Shown here: in pieces, positions 33,940-43,522 of the stretch
Numbering within the stretch: the stretch's first letter is position 1
Layout of the letters: each line of letters starts with the position of its first letter
Assembly (NCBI GenBank): GCA_019752115.1
Contig: JAIEMN010000004.1
Location: forward strand, 1 to 64,000
Source: Gemmatimonadaceae bacterium
GTDB lineage: Bacteria; Gemmatimonadota; Gemmatimonadetes; Gemmatimonadales; Gemmatimonadaceae
Length of the DNA: 64,000 bases
Direction: 5' to 3'
Position numbers and translations under genes: made by a program
Notes under the pieces: model-generated
Told to the model about the DNA's origin: nothing
What the model saw: the letters and a program-made list of their open reading frames with translations, nothing else
Database searches by the model: none

Positions 33940-35487
33940 TCATCCACCAGGAATAGAAAGCTCAAACACCGACCCCCTCTCATCACTCCGAACGAGCCGC
34001 AGCGTCCCTCCGTGTGCGTTCGCAATCCACGCCGCAATCGGCAGGCCGAGTCCGGCGCCGGTGGCGTCGCCGAGTCCGACGCGGTTGGTGGTGTGCTGCA
34101 CGCGATAGAAGCGCTCGAAGATGCGCCCCTGATGTTCGAGCGGGATGCCGGGGCCGGTATCGGAGACGCGTACGAGGGCGCCGCCGCCGGGGGTGGGCTC
34201 GGCTTCGGCCAGGACGCGGCCACCGGCGGGAGTGTACTTGATGGCGTTGTCGAGAAGGTTCATCACGACGCGCCGCAGCAGGGCTTCGTCGCCGGTGATC
34301 GGCACCTCGCTCACCGGCGAGAACTCGAGGCGCACCTGCTTGGCCTGCGCGATCGTCGCAATGGCATCGACGCAATCGCCGACGAGCTCCTCGGCAAAGA
34401 ACGCCTGCGGGTTGAGCTGCTGCTCGGCGGCATCACCGCGCGCCAGCAGAAACAGGTCGGCGACGATGAGCGCGAGACGCCGGGCCTCCCCGTGAATGAC
34501 CTGCAGCGACGCGCGGTACTCCTCGGGCGTGCGCTCGGCGGAGAGCGCGAGTTCGCTTTCCCCGATCACGATCGCCACCGGCGTACGCAGCTCGTGTGAG
34601 GCATCGGCCGTAAAGCGCCGGCGCTGGGCAAAGGCCTCTTCGACGCGATCGAGGAGCGCGTTGAAGGTCTGCGACAGACGTGAGAGTTCGTCGGTCGCGC
34701 GGGCCACCGGAAGGCGCTCATGCAGGTTGCTCGCGGTGATGCGCGCCGCTTGCGCCCGCATGGCATCGACCGGACGCAGGCTGGCCGCGGCGAGCAGATA
34801 GCCGCCGAGCGTGGCCAGCAGCAGAGAGAGCGGCAACCCCACAAGGAGCGTTTCGCGCACCCGCTGCAGCACGCGCTCGTTGGTTTCGATGGACTGACTG
34901 ACGGCCACCACGAACACGCCACGCCGCGTGCGGACGGGCATCGAGACCACCCGTTCGCGATAGGGCGCGAGCGTGACGACGTCGGTGTCCATGTCCGCCA
35001 GCGCCCGGACGGCGGACGTACTGGCCTTCTGCCACCCGGCCAGCCCGCCAAAGAGGCGCGTCGCACGTGAGGTGCTGTCAACGGCGACCAGTGTCAGCGA
35101 TGGGGCCGTGCGCGCGGGGATGGCGCGAAAGATCGCGACACCGATGTCGCGGAACCGATGGTTGTTGATCGTGGTGGCGGCGGCCCACGGGACCGCCAAC
35201 GAGTCGGCCTGCCGATCACGCGGCACGGTGGCCAGCGCGAGCTGCAGCGACGCGCCCACCGCATCGGCGGTGTCCGTAAGAAATGTGTCGGCGTCGCGAC
35301 GGGTGATGTTCACCAGCACCAGATACGTGGCGACGCCCACCACCAGCACGAGGAGACCGAATGCGGTGGTGTAGTAGAAGGCGAGTCGCGCGCGAATGGA
35401 GAGGTAGCGCCGCGCGGCCGCGGGTTCCTCGCCCGCCGCGGTGGCCGGCGGCGACGCGAAGATGTCGGCGTGAACGCGATCGGGCAC
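33940..35487 (-). CDS. Sensor histidine kinase (HAMP-containing, OmpR-type partner)
   Basis: A 515-residue membrane histidine kinase. The likely start is GTG 35485-35487, eight bases after the response regulator stop; the frame extends upstream inside the regulator gene. TM1 lies at about 37-57 (LLVLVVGVATYLVLVNI). A periplasmic sensor domain of about 150 residues follows, then TM2 (LPLSLLLATLGGYLLAAASL) and a HAMP linker. HisKA is ADASHELRTPVAIVIGE; the ATPase domain has NLLDNAIKYTPAGG, DTGPGIP and GAGLGLPIA. Architecture matches CusS/QseC-like kinases. The periplasmic domain is not assigned; neighbours suggest envelope or cation stress as a signal. Confidence 0.9.
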   Translation of the reverse strand: MPDRVHADIFASPPATAAGEEPAAARRYLSIRARLAFYYTTAFGLLVLVVGVATYLVLVNITRRDADTFLTDTADAVGASLQLALATVPRDRQADSLAVPWAAATTINNHRFRDIGVAIFRAIPARTAPSLTLVAVDSTSRATRLFGGLAGWQKASTSAVRALADMDTDVVTLAPYRERVVSMPVRTRRGVFVVAVSQSIETNERVLQRVRETLLVGLPLSLLLATLGGYLLAAASLRPVDAMRAQAARITASNLHERLPVARATDELSRLSQTFNALLDRVEEAFAQRRRFTADASHELRTPVAIVIGESELALSAERTPEEYRASLQVIHGEARRLALIVADLFLLARGDAAEQQLNPQAFFAEELVGDCVDAIATIAQAKQVRLEFSPVSEVPITGDEALLRRVVMNLLDNAIKYTPAGGRVLAEAEPTPGGGALVRVSDTGPGIPLEHQGRIFERFYRVQHTTNRVGLGDATGAGLGLPIAAWIANAHGGTLRLVRSDERGSVFELSIPGG

Positions 35488-35495
35488 GCGGGCGC

Positions 35496-36176
35496 TTACT
35501 CGGTCACGTCGGCCGAGAGCAGGTAGCCCGAGCCGCGACGCGTATGCAGCAGCGATGGCCCACCCGCCAGATCGAGCTTTTTGCGGACGCGCCCGATGTA
35601 CACCTCGAGCGCGTTGGAGGCCGGATCGTGATTGGCATCCCACACATGCTCGGTGAGCTCGGCGCGCCCCACCACCCGGCCGGCGTGGCGCGCGAGATAC
35701 TCGAGCAGGGCGTACTCGCGAGTCGCGAGCCCGACGGGCAGTCCGCCGCGGGTGACCTGCTGCGCCCGCGTATCGACCACCAGATCCCCGACCGTGAGCC
35801 GTTCCTCCTGCAGCACGGGGCCGCGCCGCATCACCGCACGGAGGCGGGCCAGGAGCTCGTCGAGCTCGAATGGCTTCACCACGTAGTCATCGGCGCCACT
35901 GTCGAGGCCGGCTACCCGGTCCTGCAGGGCGTCGCGAGCCGTGAGCATCAGGATGGGGGTCTTTCGGCCACGCCGGCGGAGTTCGCGGCAGACATCGAGC
36001 CCGGTCCGCCGGGGCAGCATGACATCGAGCACGATGGCGTCGTACTCGTTGATGGCCGCCTCCACCAGCGCCGACTCCCCGTCGGTCACGACATCCACCG
36101 CGAACGACCGTTCGCGGAGGGCGCGCGCCAGCAGGTCGTGGAGCCGCGCGTCATCTTCGGCGATCAAAATCCGCAT
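35496..36176 (-). CDS. OmpR-family response regulator
   Basis: A 226-residue response regulator, transcribed with the kinase 8 bases downstream. The start at 36174-36176 gives MRILIAEDDARLHDLLA. The receiver has the ED pair, phospho-Asp in AIVLDVMLPRRTG and Lys in YVVKPFELDELLAR; the winged helix has LATREYALLEYLARHAGRVV and NALEVYIGRVRKKLD. It resembles QseB/CusR-type regulators. It diverges from the Lys/Ala-rich exported protein gene, which is therefore a candidate target along with mprF further downstream. Confidence 0.92.
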   Translation of the reverse strand: MRILIAEDDARLHDLLARALRERSFAVDVVTDGESALVEAAINEYDAIVLDVMLPRRTGLDVCRELRRRGRKTPILMLTARDALQDRVAGLDSGADDYVVKPFELDELLARLRAVMRRGPVLQEERLTVGDLVVDTRAQQVTRGGLPVGLATREYALLEYLARHAGRVVGRAELTEHVWDANHDPASNALEVYIGRVRKKLDLAGGPSLLHTRRGSGYLLSADVTE

Positions 36177-36263
36177 TCCGAGTCCCGTTATGGCGCCGTC
36201 AGGTACCCAGCGCAATACTGTTGCCACGTTCCCGCAGTTCAACTTTCAAGGAGACACGATTCC

Positions 36264-36509
36264 ATGCGTCGCGCAACCGCTATCTTTGCCGCTCTGTCGT
36301 TCGCCGCAGTCGCTGGTGCTCAGCAGCCCGCCAAGCCGGCGGCCATGAAGCATGACTCCACGAAGGCCAAGGCGGAGATGGCGAAGCCGGCCGCCGCGCC
36401 CGCGAAGGGTGGCGAGATGGCCAAGCCCGCTGCTGCGCCGGCCAAGGGTGAAATGGCCAAGAAGGACACCACCAAGAAGCCCGCGGCCGCGAAGAAGCCG
36501 GGCGTCTGA
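36264..36509 (+). CDS. Small Lys/Ala-rich exported protein
   Basis: An 81-residue protein with a textbook signal peptide (ATAIFAALSFAAVAGAQ) and an AAGGAG ribosome binding site. The mature part is almost only Ala, Lys, Pro and Met in imperfect repeats (MAKPAAAPAKGGEMAKPAAA), so it should be a strongly basic, disordered periplasmic peptide. Function unknown. It diverges from the response regulator gene and precedes mprF, suggesting a link to surface-charge or cation response, although low-complexity basic exported proteins are not rare in GC-rich genomes. Confidence 0.7.
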   Translation: MRRATAIFAALSFAAVAGAQQPAKPAAMKHDSTKAKAEMAKPAAAPAKGGEMAKPAAAPAKGEMAKKDTTKKPAAAKKPGV

Positions 36510-36530
36510 GTCCTTCCCGTCGTTGCACGC

Positions 36531-36570
36531 GCGGCCGCACCGAGTCTCCTCGGTGCGGCCGCTTCGTTTC
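36531..36570. terminator. Strong hairpin terminator between convergent genes
   Basis: A perfect 14-bp stem (GCGGCCGCACCGAG / CTCGGTGCGGCCGC) with loop TCTC, followed by TTCGTTTC on the plus strand. It lies 21 bases after the small exported protein gene and 24 bases before the mprF stop, so it can serve both. Confidence 0.85.
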
Positions 36571-36593
36571 CGTCCGGCGGCGCCCTGGTCTGA

Positions 36594-39317
36594 CTACTTC
36601 CGCACCAACCCGCCCACCCCGCCGGCAATCAGCGTGGCCACGTTCGTGAGCACCCGCGGCAGCGCGATCCCTCCCGGCGAGGCCAGATAACGCGGTTCCC
36701 ACACTGGTGAGAATTTTTCCTTGAAGCCGCGAAGCCCCTGGAAGTTGTAGAAGCTCTCGCCGCGGCCGTACAGGAAGGTGCCGGCGCGCGCCCAGAGCGG
36801 CGCAAGATCGGGCCGCGAGAGCGCGGGGTCCATCAGCCCGGCCAGCGGCGTCATCCCCAGGTTGAAGGCGCGATAGCCGTTGGCCGCGCCCCACTGCAGC
36901 AGCGACACGAACAGGTAGTCCATGACGCCTTTCGGCGCATCAGCCGCCCGGCGCATCAGGTCCGGCGAGATCTCCCCACCCGCGTGTCCCGTCCAGAGAT
37001 TCGCGAACGCCACCACGCGCGACGGGCCGTCCGCCGGCGCATGGCGAATGACGGCCATCGGGAAGTGCTGCAGGTACGCCTCATCGAAGCGCCCGAGCGA
37101 GAAGCCTTTCTCGCGCGTCGTCTTCCCTTGCAGCCACTCATCGGAGATGTGATGCACCTCGGGGAGCAGCGCTGGTACACCCGCCGCCGGGATCACCTCG
37201 AACGACATGCCCGCCTTTTCGGCGTCCTTGACTGCCCGGCGCATCCACTTCCGTTCGCCGCCGTCGAGTGAGAAGCCGGTCAGCGGCACGATCGCTTCTT
37301 CACCGAGCTTGAGCATCGTGAGGCCGAGATCGATATAGAGCGGCAAGCGTTGCGGGGTGACCAGATAGAACACCGTCCACGCACCATGGGCATCGGCTTC
37401 TTCCTTGAAGCGCCACGCCGCGTCGGCCTGACCGGCACTCGAGCCCACGGGATCGCCCATGGCAATCCAGCTGCGCCCGGAGACGCCGTACATCACGAAG
37501 GCATCCTGCGCCTCGGTGAAGAGCAACGACTTGTCACCGAGCAGCGCGAGCGACGGGGTACTCTCCGGCACGCGCTCAATCACCGACTTGGCGAGCGCCA
37601 GTTCGTCGGCGGTCGGCAATTCCGGTTCGTGCGCCGCCGGACGGAAGAGCCGCCACATCCCGACGCCGATGAGCGCAAACACCGCTCCGGCGCTCGCGCG
37701 CAAAAAGCGTGGCGCATTCGCACGCACCGCGAACTGCCACCACAGTTCGCTGGAATAGTCCACATGGCGATACGCCAGCACGCCAATCCAGATGCTCGCC
37801 CCCACCACGGCCGCCAACGACGCGAGCCACCCCGGCGACAGCACGTCGCTCGTGAGCGCCGCCGGCCGGTAGAAGGCACGACGCGAGGGAATCAGGATCA
37901 GGAGGACGAGCCCCAGCACACTGGCTTCTTCCCAGTCGAGCCCTTTGAGCAGTGACGACGAGATACCGACCACCAGGAGCACCACCGTCGCGCCCCACGC
38001 GGCATCGAGTCGTCGACGCAGCGCGGCGCCAAGCACCATGAGCCCCACGCCGGCCATGCTGCCAGCGAAGTGACTCAACTCCACCAGGCCGAGCGGTAAT
38101 GCCCCCGAGAGCGCGCGGAGGCGTCCGTGCGCGGCGGGCGTGGCGCCTGAGAAGAGCAGCAGGGCCCCACCGGCAAAGGTGCTGATGCCGATCACCGTCG
38201 GCAGCATGGGCTGCAGCAGCACCGCCGCACGCGCCGACACGCTGAGCACCGCATTCGCGCGGGTGGAGACGGTGCCGATGAGCACTGGCAGCTTGGCGCG
38301 ATGCTGGGTCACCTCCAGCGCGGCAAGCGTGACGAGACCGAGCAGAAACGGCGCGAGATAGTAGACCGCGCGATAGACGAGCAGCACACCCAGCACGTCC
38401 GCCGGCGCCGCGGTGTCGCGGAGCGCCAGCAGCATGATCGACTCGAAGACGCCGATGCCGCCCGGCACATGGCTCACCACGCCGACGAACTGCGCGAGGG
38501 CGAAGACCCCGAGAAATGCCAGCGGGGAGAGCGGATGGCCGGCCGGCAGCAGTACGAAGAGCACGAGGCCGGCGACCCCCCAGTCGAGGAGCGCGAGCAC
38601 GACCTGCGCCACCGCCATCAGGGGCGACGGCGCCGGAATCGTGCTGCCGGCCACCGTGAGCGACTGGCCGCGGCGCCGTGCCGTCCAACCGATGTACCCG
38701 AGCACCGCCGCCAGCAGCAGCGCGCCGAGCGCCCGGGCGACGATCGGCGGCACATGCAGCAGCGTCAGCAGCGCGGCGGGCTCGAGCAGGAGCGCCAGGC
38801 CGCACACGGCCGCCACGCCCACTGTGAACGTCACGCTCACGAAGGCGGTCGCGCCGGCGATCTCCGACGTGGAGAGCCCCCACATGCTCCAGAAGCGCAC
38901 GCGGACGGCCCCACCCGTGAAGAGCGGAAAGCCGAGCGTCTGACTCAGCGCGTACGCCAGCGCACTCGAGAGGGCCGTTTTGCCCACGGTGAGCGGGTTC
39001 CCCACGAAGCGCAGCGCCAGCAGATCGTACCCGCAGAGGAAGACGTACGCCACCACCGTCAGCAGGGCGGCGTTGAGGATCTGCACGCGCGGGACCTGTC
39101 GAACAGCCGCACCCAGCGCGGCGTACGCGGTCCCGCCGAGCTCGCGATGCACCACCCAGAGCGCGGTGGCGATGAGCAGCAACATCGCGACGGGCGGCGC
39201 CCAGACGCGCCACGCGCGGCGCGGCGGCTCATCCCCCTCGGGGGTGGCGGCTGGCATGGCGCGCGTCGGATCGGACGGCGAAGACATGGTCGGAAGGGAC
39301 AGGGCGGGTATGGTCAC
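36594..39317 (-). CDS. mprF: MprF-type aminoacyl-phosphatidylglycerol synthase/flippase
   Basis: A 907-residue bifunctional membrane protein. The start is uncertain: GTG 39315-39317, or ATG 39285-39287. The N-terminal two thirds (about 35-575) contain some 12-14 hydrophobic segments, including the LPG-synthase TM region (GGAVRVRFWSMWGLSTSEIA, SHVPGGIGVFESIMLLALRD) that flips the lipid. The C-terminal DUF2156 catalytic domain (about 600-885) has SWIAMGDPVGSS, FYLVTPQRLPLYIDLGL and FNLGMTPLAGL, and transfers an amino acid from aminoacyl-tRNA to phosphatidylglycerol. Lys is the classical donor, but Ala or others are possible. It diverges from the fused GH18/deacetylase/GT2/VirJ gene. Confidence 0.9.
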   Translation of the reverse strand: MTIPALSLPTMSSPSDPTRAMPAATPEGDEPPRRAWRVWAPPVAMLLLIATALWVVHRELGGTAYAALGAAVRQVPRVQILNAALLTVVAYVFLCGYDLLALRFVGNPLTVGKTALSSALAYALSQTLGFPLFTGGAVRVRFWSMWGLSTSEIAGATAFVSVTFTVGVAAVCGLALLLEPAALLTLLHVPPIVARALGALLLAAVLGYIGWTARRRGQSLTVAGSTIPAPSPLMAVAQVVLALLDWGVAGLVLFVLLPAGHPLSPLAFLGVFALAQFVGVVSHVPGGIGVFESIMLLALRDTAAPADVLGVLLVYRAVYYLAPFLLGLVTLAALEVTQHRAKLPVLIGTVSTRANAVLSVSARAAVLLQPMLPTVIGISTFAGGALLLFSGATPAAHGRLRALSGALPLGLVELSHFAGSMAGVGLMVLGAALRRRLDAAWGATVVLLVVGISSSLLKGLDWEEASVLGLVLLILIPSRRAFYRPAALTSDVLSPGWLASLAAVVGASIWIGVLAYRHVDYSSELWWQFAVRANAPRFLRASAGAVFALIGVGMWRLFRPAAHEPELPTADELALAKSVIERVPESTPSLALLGDKSLLFTEAQDAFVMYGVSGRSWIAMGDPVGSSAGQADAAWRFKEEADAHGAWTVFYLVTPQRLPLYIDLGLTMLKLGEEAIVPLTGFSLDGGERKWMRRAVKDAEKAGMSFEVIPAAGVPALLPEVHHISDEWLQGKTTREKGFSLGRFDEAYLQHFPMAVIRHAPADGPSRVVAFANLWTGHAGGEISPDLMRRAADAPKGVMDYLFVSLLQWGAANGYRAFNLGMTPLAGLMDPALSRPDLAPLWARAGTFLYGRGESFYNFQGLRGFKEKFSPVWEPRYLASPGGIALPRVLTNVATLIAGGVGGLVRK

Positions 39318-39339
39318 GCTTGAAACATCCCGCGCACAG

Positions 39340-39378
39340 CTGACACCGTGCTAACGCGCGGCGTTAGCGATGTGTCAG
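39340..39378. promoter_or_regulatory. Interrupted dyad in the mprF/fusion divergent region
   Basis: Two nested inverted repeats share a centre at 39359: inner GCTAACGC / GCGTTAGC separated by GCG, and outer CTGACAC / GTGTCAG. The 39-bp dyad lies between the two divergent genes, 23 bases from the mprF GTG and 24 bases before the ATG at 39403. It is a candidate operator for both genes or a leader hairpin. Confidence 0.55.
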
Positions 39379-39402
39379 GATCGGAGTGTTTCCGTACGGA
39401 CC

Positions 39403-42400
39403 ATGGCGGTCTTTCTCGATCCGACCGGGCGCCGCTGGCGCCGCGTACAACGGACGGCGTTGGCAGTCGGCATCGTCACGACCGCGCTGGTCGCGTACGT
39501 CCTGGTCGGCATTCTGGTCCCGCCGGCCCTCCCAACATGGGCGATGCCACGCGCCCTCGCCAGCGTCGCGCGCGCACGCCGCGCCACCGATACCGTGGCC
39601 CGCGATCGCGCGCGTTCGCAGTTGCTCTCGTCGTTGCGGGCCCCCGATCGGACCCCCGTGCCGGTCGTGAAGCACGTGGCCAATCGGACCCCCGGACGGA
39701 CCGCCGCCTCGCGCAGCGTGGCGGCGCCGATTCACGCCGCGTTCTACGTGAACTGGGACGACGACGCGTGGCAGTCGCTGCAGCAGCACATCGGCCAGCT
39801 CGACTGGGTCGTGGCGGAATGGGGGTTTCTGCGCACGCGTGATCTCACGCTCGATGTCAAGGTTGATCCGCGCGTGCTGCAGCTCGTCGCCGCGCAACCG
39901 GCGGCGAGTCGTCCGCATGTACTCGCGATGCTCACGAACGTCGACAGCGGCGGTGCCACCTTCTCGGGCAGCCGGATCGCGGCGCTCGCCGGCTCGCCGC
40001 GGGCGCGGGACCGACTCGTGCACACGGCCGATTCGCTCGTGGCCACCCTCGGGTTGGGCGGCGTGGTGGTGGACTTCGAGCAAGTACCACCAGCCGCGCG
40101 TGCCAACGTCGACGAGCTGCTGCGCGCGCTCGCGACGGCCATGCACGCGCGCCACGCGACGCTCGCCGTGACCGTCGCCGCCGATGAGGACGACGAGGCC
40201 ATCCGCCAGTGGGGCGAATCGGCCGACATGACGATCGCCATGCTCTACGATGAGCATTCGGCGCAGAACGACGCCGGCCCGGTGGCCAGTCAGCGCTGGT
40301 ACCGCGCGGCCGCGGAGCGCATGGTGCAGCTCGTCCCGCCGAGTCGCCTGATCTTTGCCTTCGGCACCTTCGGCTACGCGTGGAGCGACGCCGTGCCCGC
40401 CGAAAAGGTCGAGGCGATGACCTACACCGAAGCGGTGGCGGAAGCGCGCGACCACGGCGTGCTGCCGCAGTGGAACGCCGATGCGCTCGAACCCACGATC
40501 GCGTGGACCGACGCCGACTCCACCGATCACGTCATCTGGTTTCTCGACGCCGCCACGAGCTGGAACGCCATCCACACCGGCACCGCGCTCGGCGTGGCCG
40601 GTCAGGCCGTCTGGCGCCTGGGCGCCGAAGATCCGGCGCTCTGGCGCATCTTCGGTCACGGAACGCGCGAAGAAGCCTGGTGGGAGCTGAGCAATCAGCC
40701 GCCCGGCTACGGCGTCGCGATGCATGGCGACGGCGAGCTGCTGCGCGTCACGTCGCACCCGACCCCGGGGCTGCGGCAGCTGACCCACGATTCGGTGTCG
40801 GACCTCATCACCACCGAAAAGACCGTCGCGCTCCCCACCGCCTGGACGGTGGAGCGCAGTGGCGCCGCGTATCCGCATCGCGTGGCGCTCACCTTCGACG
40901 ACGGACCCGATGGCACCTGGACGCCGATGATTCTCGATACGCTGCGCGCACGACATGCACCGGCCACGTTCTTCGTGATCGGCGATCGGGTGCAGACGCA
41001 GTTGGGGCTCACCCGTCGCATTGCGCGGGAGGGGCATGCGCTGGGCAGCCACACATTCACGCATCCGGATCTCTCCCGGGTGTCGCCGTTCGTCACGCGA
41101 CTCGAGCTGGATGCCACGGCGCGGCTGCTCGAGGCCGTCGTGGGCGAACGCACGCTGCTCTTCCGCCCGCCCTACTTTGGCGACGCCGAGCCCAGCACGA
41201 TCGACGAACTCGTGCCGGTGGAAGAGGCGACGTCGCTAGGCTACATCACCGCCGGTGTGCACGTGGACAGTGATGACTGGCAACGGCTGCCGGCCACCGA
41301 AATCGTGAAGCGCGTGCTGGAGGATCGGCAGCGCGGACATATCGTGCTGCTTCACGATGGCGGCGGCGACCGCGCGGCAACCGTGGCCGCGATCGGGCCG
41401 ATCATCGACTCGCTGCGGGCGCGTGGCGATACCATCGTACCGCTGGCCGGTCTCGTGGGGGCGGCGCCGGAGGCGTTCACGCCGCCGTTGTCGGCCGACG
41501 GTGCGCGCCGACGCTGGCTGGCCTTCACCGGTTACAGCCTGGTGAGCGGGACCGAGTGGCTGGCGGTTGCCGTGCTGGGCACCGGTGTCACCCTGGGCGT
41601 CCTGCGCCTCGTAGTCCTGATGGTACTGGCAATCCGCCAGCGGCTGCGGGCACACCGCGCGACCAGCGCCGCCGAGTTGGCGGCCTTTGCGCCCAGCGTG
41701 AGTGTGATCGTGCCGGCGTACAAGGAGCAGGCGGTCATCGTGCAGACGGTGCACAGCCTGTTACAGCAGGTGTATGCGGGTCCACTCGAGGTCATCGTCG
41801 TGGACGATGGTTCGCCGGATGACACCTACCAGATCGCACGCAACACCTTCGCTGGCGACCCGCGCGTGCTCGTGGTCACCAAGCCGAATGGCGGCAAGGC
41901 GTCGGCGCTCAACGCGGGCATTGCGCTGGCGCATGGCGAAATCCTGGTAGGGCTCGATGCCGACACCGTCTTCGCCCCCGACGCCATTGCGCGGCTGGTG
42001 CAGCCGTTGCGCGACGAGCGGGTGGGGGCGGTGGCGGGCAACGCCAAGGTCGGGAATCGGCTCAACCTCGTGACGCGCTGGCAGGCGGTGGAGTACATCA
42101 CGAGCCAGAACGTCGATCGCCGCGCGTTCGCCGATCTCAACGCCATTACGGTGGTCCCGGGCGCGATCGGCGCGTGGCGGGCCACCGCCGTGCGCGAGGC
42201 GGGCGGCTTCAGCGACGATACGCTTGCCGAGGATCAGGACCTGACGATCGCGCTCCGTCGCAACGGCTGGCGCATCGCCTACGCCGACGACGCGGTGGCC
42301 TACACGGAAGCCCCCGACACGCTGCGGACGCTCGCCAAGCAGCGCTTCCGCTGGGCGTTCGGTACGCTGCAGTGCGCCTGGAAGCATCGCGATACGCTCT

Positions 42401-43515
42401 TGCGTCCGCGCTACGGCACGCTCGGACTGATCGCGATGCCGAATACCTGGATCTTCCAGCTGCTCTTCACCGCCCTGTCGCCGCTCGCCGATGTGCTCTT
42501 CGTGTGGAGCTCCGTGCACGTACTGCTGGTGGCGCGCACACACGGCGCGACGTACGCGCGCACCGACCTCGAGCAGCTGCTCACCTTCTACGCGGTGTTC
42601 GTACTGAGCGAACTGCTCGCCGCGCTGGTGGCGCTGTTCATGGAACCGCACGAAGACCGCCGGCTCGCCTGGCTCGTCGCGCTGCAGCGCTTTGCCTATC
42701 GGCAGGTGATGTACTGGGTCGTGCTGCGTTCCATCAAAGCAGCCTTCCGCGGGCGCCTCGTGGGCTGGGGCACGCTCGAGCGGAAAGCCACGGTCGCCAC
42801 CACGCAGCTGGCCACCGTCTTGCTCGGCGCGGTGCTGCTTGGCGTCGCGGCGCCCCGCCTCTCGGCGCAGCCCGCCCCGGCGGCGTTGCGGGCCTTGCCG
42901 GTCACGGAAGTGCCAGCGGCGGCCGGCAAGACGCTGGCGCTCTTCTGGAGCGGCGACGGGAACTGGAAGGAGCTCACCGTGGAGGTCTCGAACGCGCTCG
43001 CCGCGCGCGGCGTGGCCGTGGTGGGCGTGGGCTCACGCGCGTGGCTCACCAGCGGCAGCGACAAGTCGGTAGCCGATCTCACGCGCGATAGTGAAGCCCT
43101 CCTGCGCTGGTATCTCGCGCACTGGCACAAGGAGCGCATTCTGCTGGTGGGCTTCTCCCGCGGCGCGGGGTTCAGCGCGCTCCTCTACGAGCGGCTCCCC
43201 GCCGATCTCCGCGAGCGCGTGGACGGGATCGCGCTGCTGGGTGCCGAGCATACGGCCAGCTTCGAGTTTCACCTGATCGATCTGGTGAAGAACGTCAACC
43301 GCCCGTCGGACATTCTGGTCAAGCCGTATCTCGACCGCATCACGACCACCAGGATCCTGTGCGTCTACGGCACCACCGAGAGCGATACGGTGTGCCCGGA
43401 GCTCGACCCCAAGCGCGTCCAGCTCGACCGGCGCGAGGGGGATCATCACTTCGACAAGAACTACGACGCGATCGCGGAGCGCATTGCCGGGCTTCGCGCC
43501 GAGGCTCGGCCCTGA
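39403..43515 (+). CDS. Fused GH18-like / NodB deacetylase / GT2 / AcvB-VirJ membrane protein
   Basis: A 1,370-residue multidomain protein; an ATG at 39370 would add 11 residues but lies inside the dyad. After TM1 (about 20-42) comes a GH18-like barrel (about 110-430) with GVVVDFEQVP (D224, E226). A NodB deacetylase follows (about 485-680): ALTFDDGPD (D499/D500), SHTFTHPD (H550, H554) and RPPYFGD. Then a TM pair near 706-750 and a processive GT2 domain (about 765-1000): VDDGSPDD, LDADT (D852, D854), QRFRW (980-984), plus further TMs to about 1145. The C-terminal 190 residues are AcvB/VirJ-like: LFWSGDGNWKELT, GFSRGAG with S1252, DHHFDKNYD. Likely polysaccharide synthesis/modification combined with aminoacyl-PG hydrolysis. 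Confidence 0.88.
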   Translation: MAVFLDPTGRRWRRVQRTALAVGIVTTALVAYVLVGILVPPALPTWAMPRALASVARARRATDTVARDRARSQLLSSLRAPDRTPVPVVKHVANRTPGRTAASRSVAAPIHAAFYVNWDDDAWQSLQQHIGQLDWVVAEWGFLRTRDLTLDVKVDPRVLQLVAAQPAASRPHVLAMLTNVDSGGATFSGSRIAALAGSPRARDRLVHTADSLVATLGLGGVVVDFEQVPPAARANVDELLRALATAMHARHATLAVTVAADEDDEAIRQWGESADMTIAMLYDEHSAQNDAGPVASQRWYRAAAERMVQLVPPSRLIFAFGTFGYAWSDAVPAEKVEAMTYTEAVAEARDHGVLPQWNADALEPTIAWTDADSTDHVIWFLDAATSWNAIHTGTALGVAGQAVWRLGAEDPALWRIFGHGTREEAWWELSNQPPGYGVAMHGDGELLRVTSHPTPGLRQLTHDSVSDLITTEKTVALPTAWTVERSGAAYPHRVALTFDDGPDGTWTPMILDTLRARHAPATFFVIGDRVQTQLGLTRRIAREGHALGSHTFTHPDLSRVSPFVTRLELDATARLLEAVVGERTLLFRPPYFGDAEPSTIDELVPVEEATSLGYITAGVHVDSDDWQRLPATEIVKRVLEDRQRGHIVLLHDGGGDRAATVAAIGPIIDSLRARGDTIVPLAGLVGAAPEAFTPPLSADGARRRWLAFTGYSLVSGTEWLAVAVLGTGVTLGVLRLVVLMVLAIRQRLRAHRATSAAELAAFAPSVSVIVPAYKEQAVIVQTVHSLLQQVYAGPLEVIVVDDGSPDDTYQIARNTFAGDPRVLVVTKPNGGKASALNAGIALAHGEILVGLDADTVFAPDAIARLVQPLRDERVGAVAGNAKVGNRLNLVTRWQAVEYITSQNVDRRAFADLNAITVVPGAIGAWRATAVREAGGFSDDTLAEDQDLTIALRRNGWRIAYADDAVAYTEAPDTLRTLAKQRFRWAFGTLQCAWKHRDTLLRPRYGTLGLIAMPNTWIFQLLFTALSPLADVLFVWSSVHVLLVARTHGATYARTDLEQLLTFYAVFVLSELLAALVALFMEPHEDRRLAWLVALQRFAYRQVMYWVVLRSIKAAFRGRLVGWGTLERKATVATTQLATVLLGAVLLGVAAPRLSAQPAPAALRALPVTEVPAAAGKTLALFWSGDGNWKELTVEVSNALAARGVAVVGVGSRAWLTSGSDKSVADLTRDSEALLRWYLAHWHKERILLVGFSRGAGFSALLYERLPADLRERVDGIALLGAEHTASFEFHLIDLVKNVNRPSDILVKPYLDRITTTRILCVYGTTESDTVCPELDPKRVQLDRREGDHHFDKNYDAIAERIAGLRAEARP

Positions 43516-43522
43516 ACTGCCG

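Noticed and set aside
36264-36509. Antimicrobial peptide or histone-like protein
   Set aside because: It is Lys/Ala-rich, but a clear signal peptide and simple repeats give no specific evidence for either.
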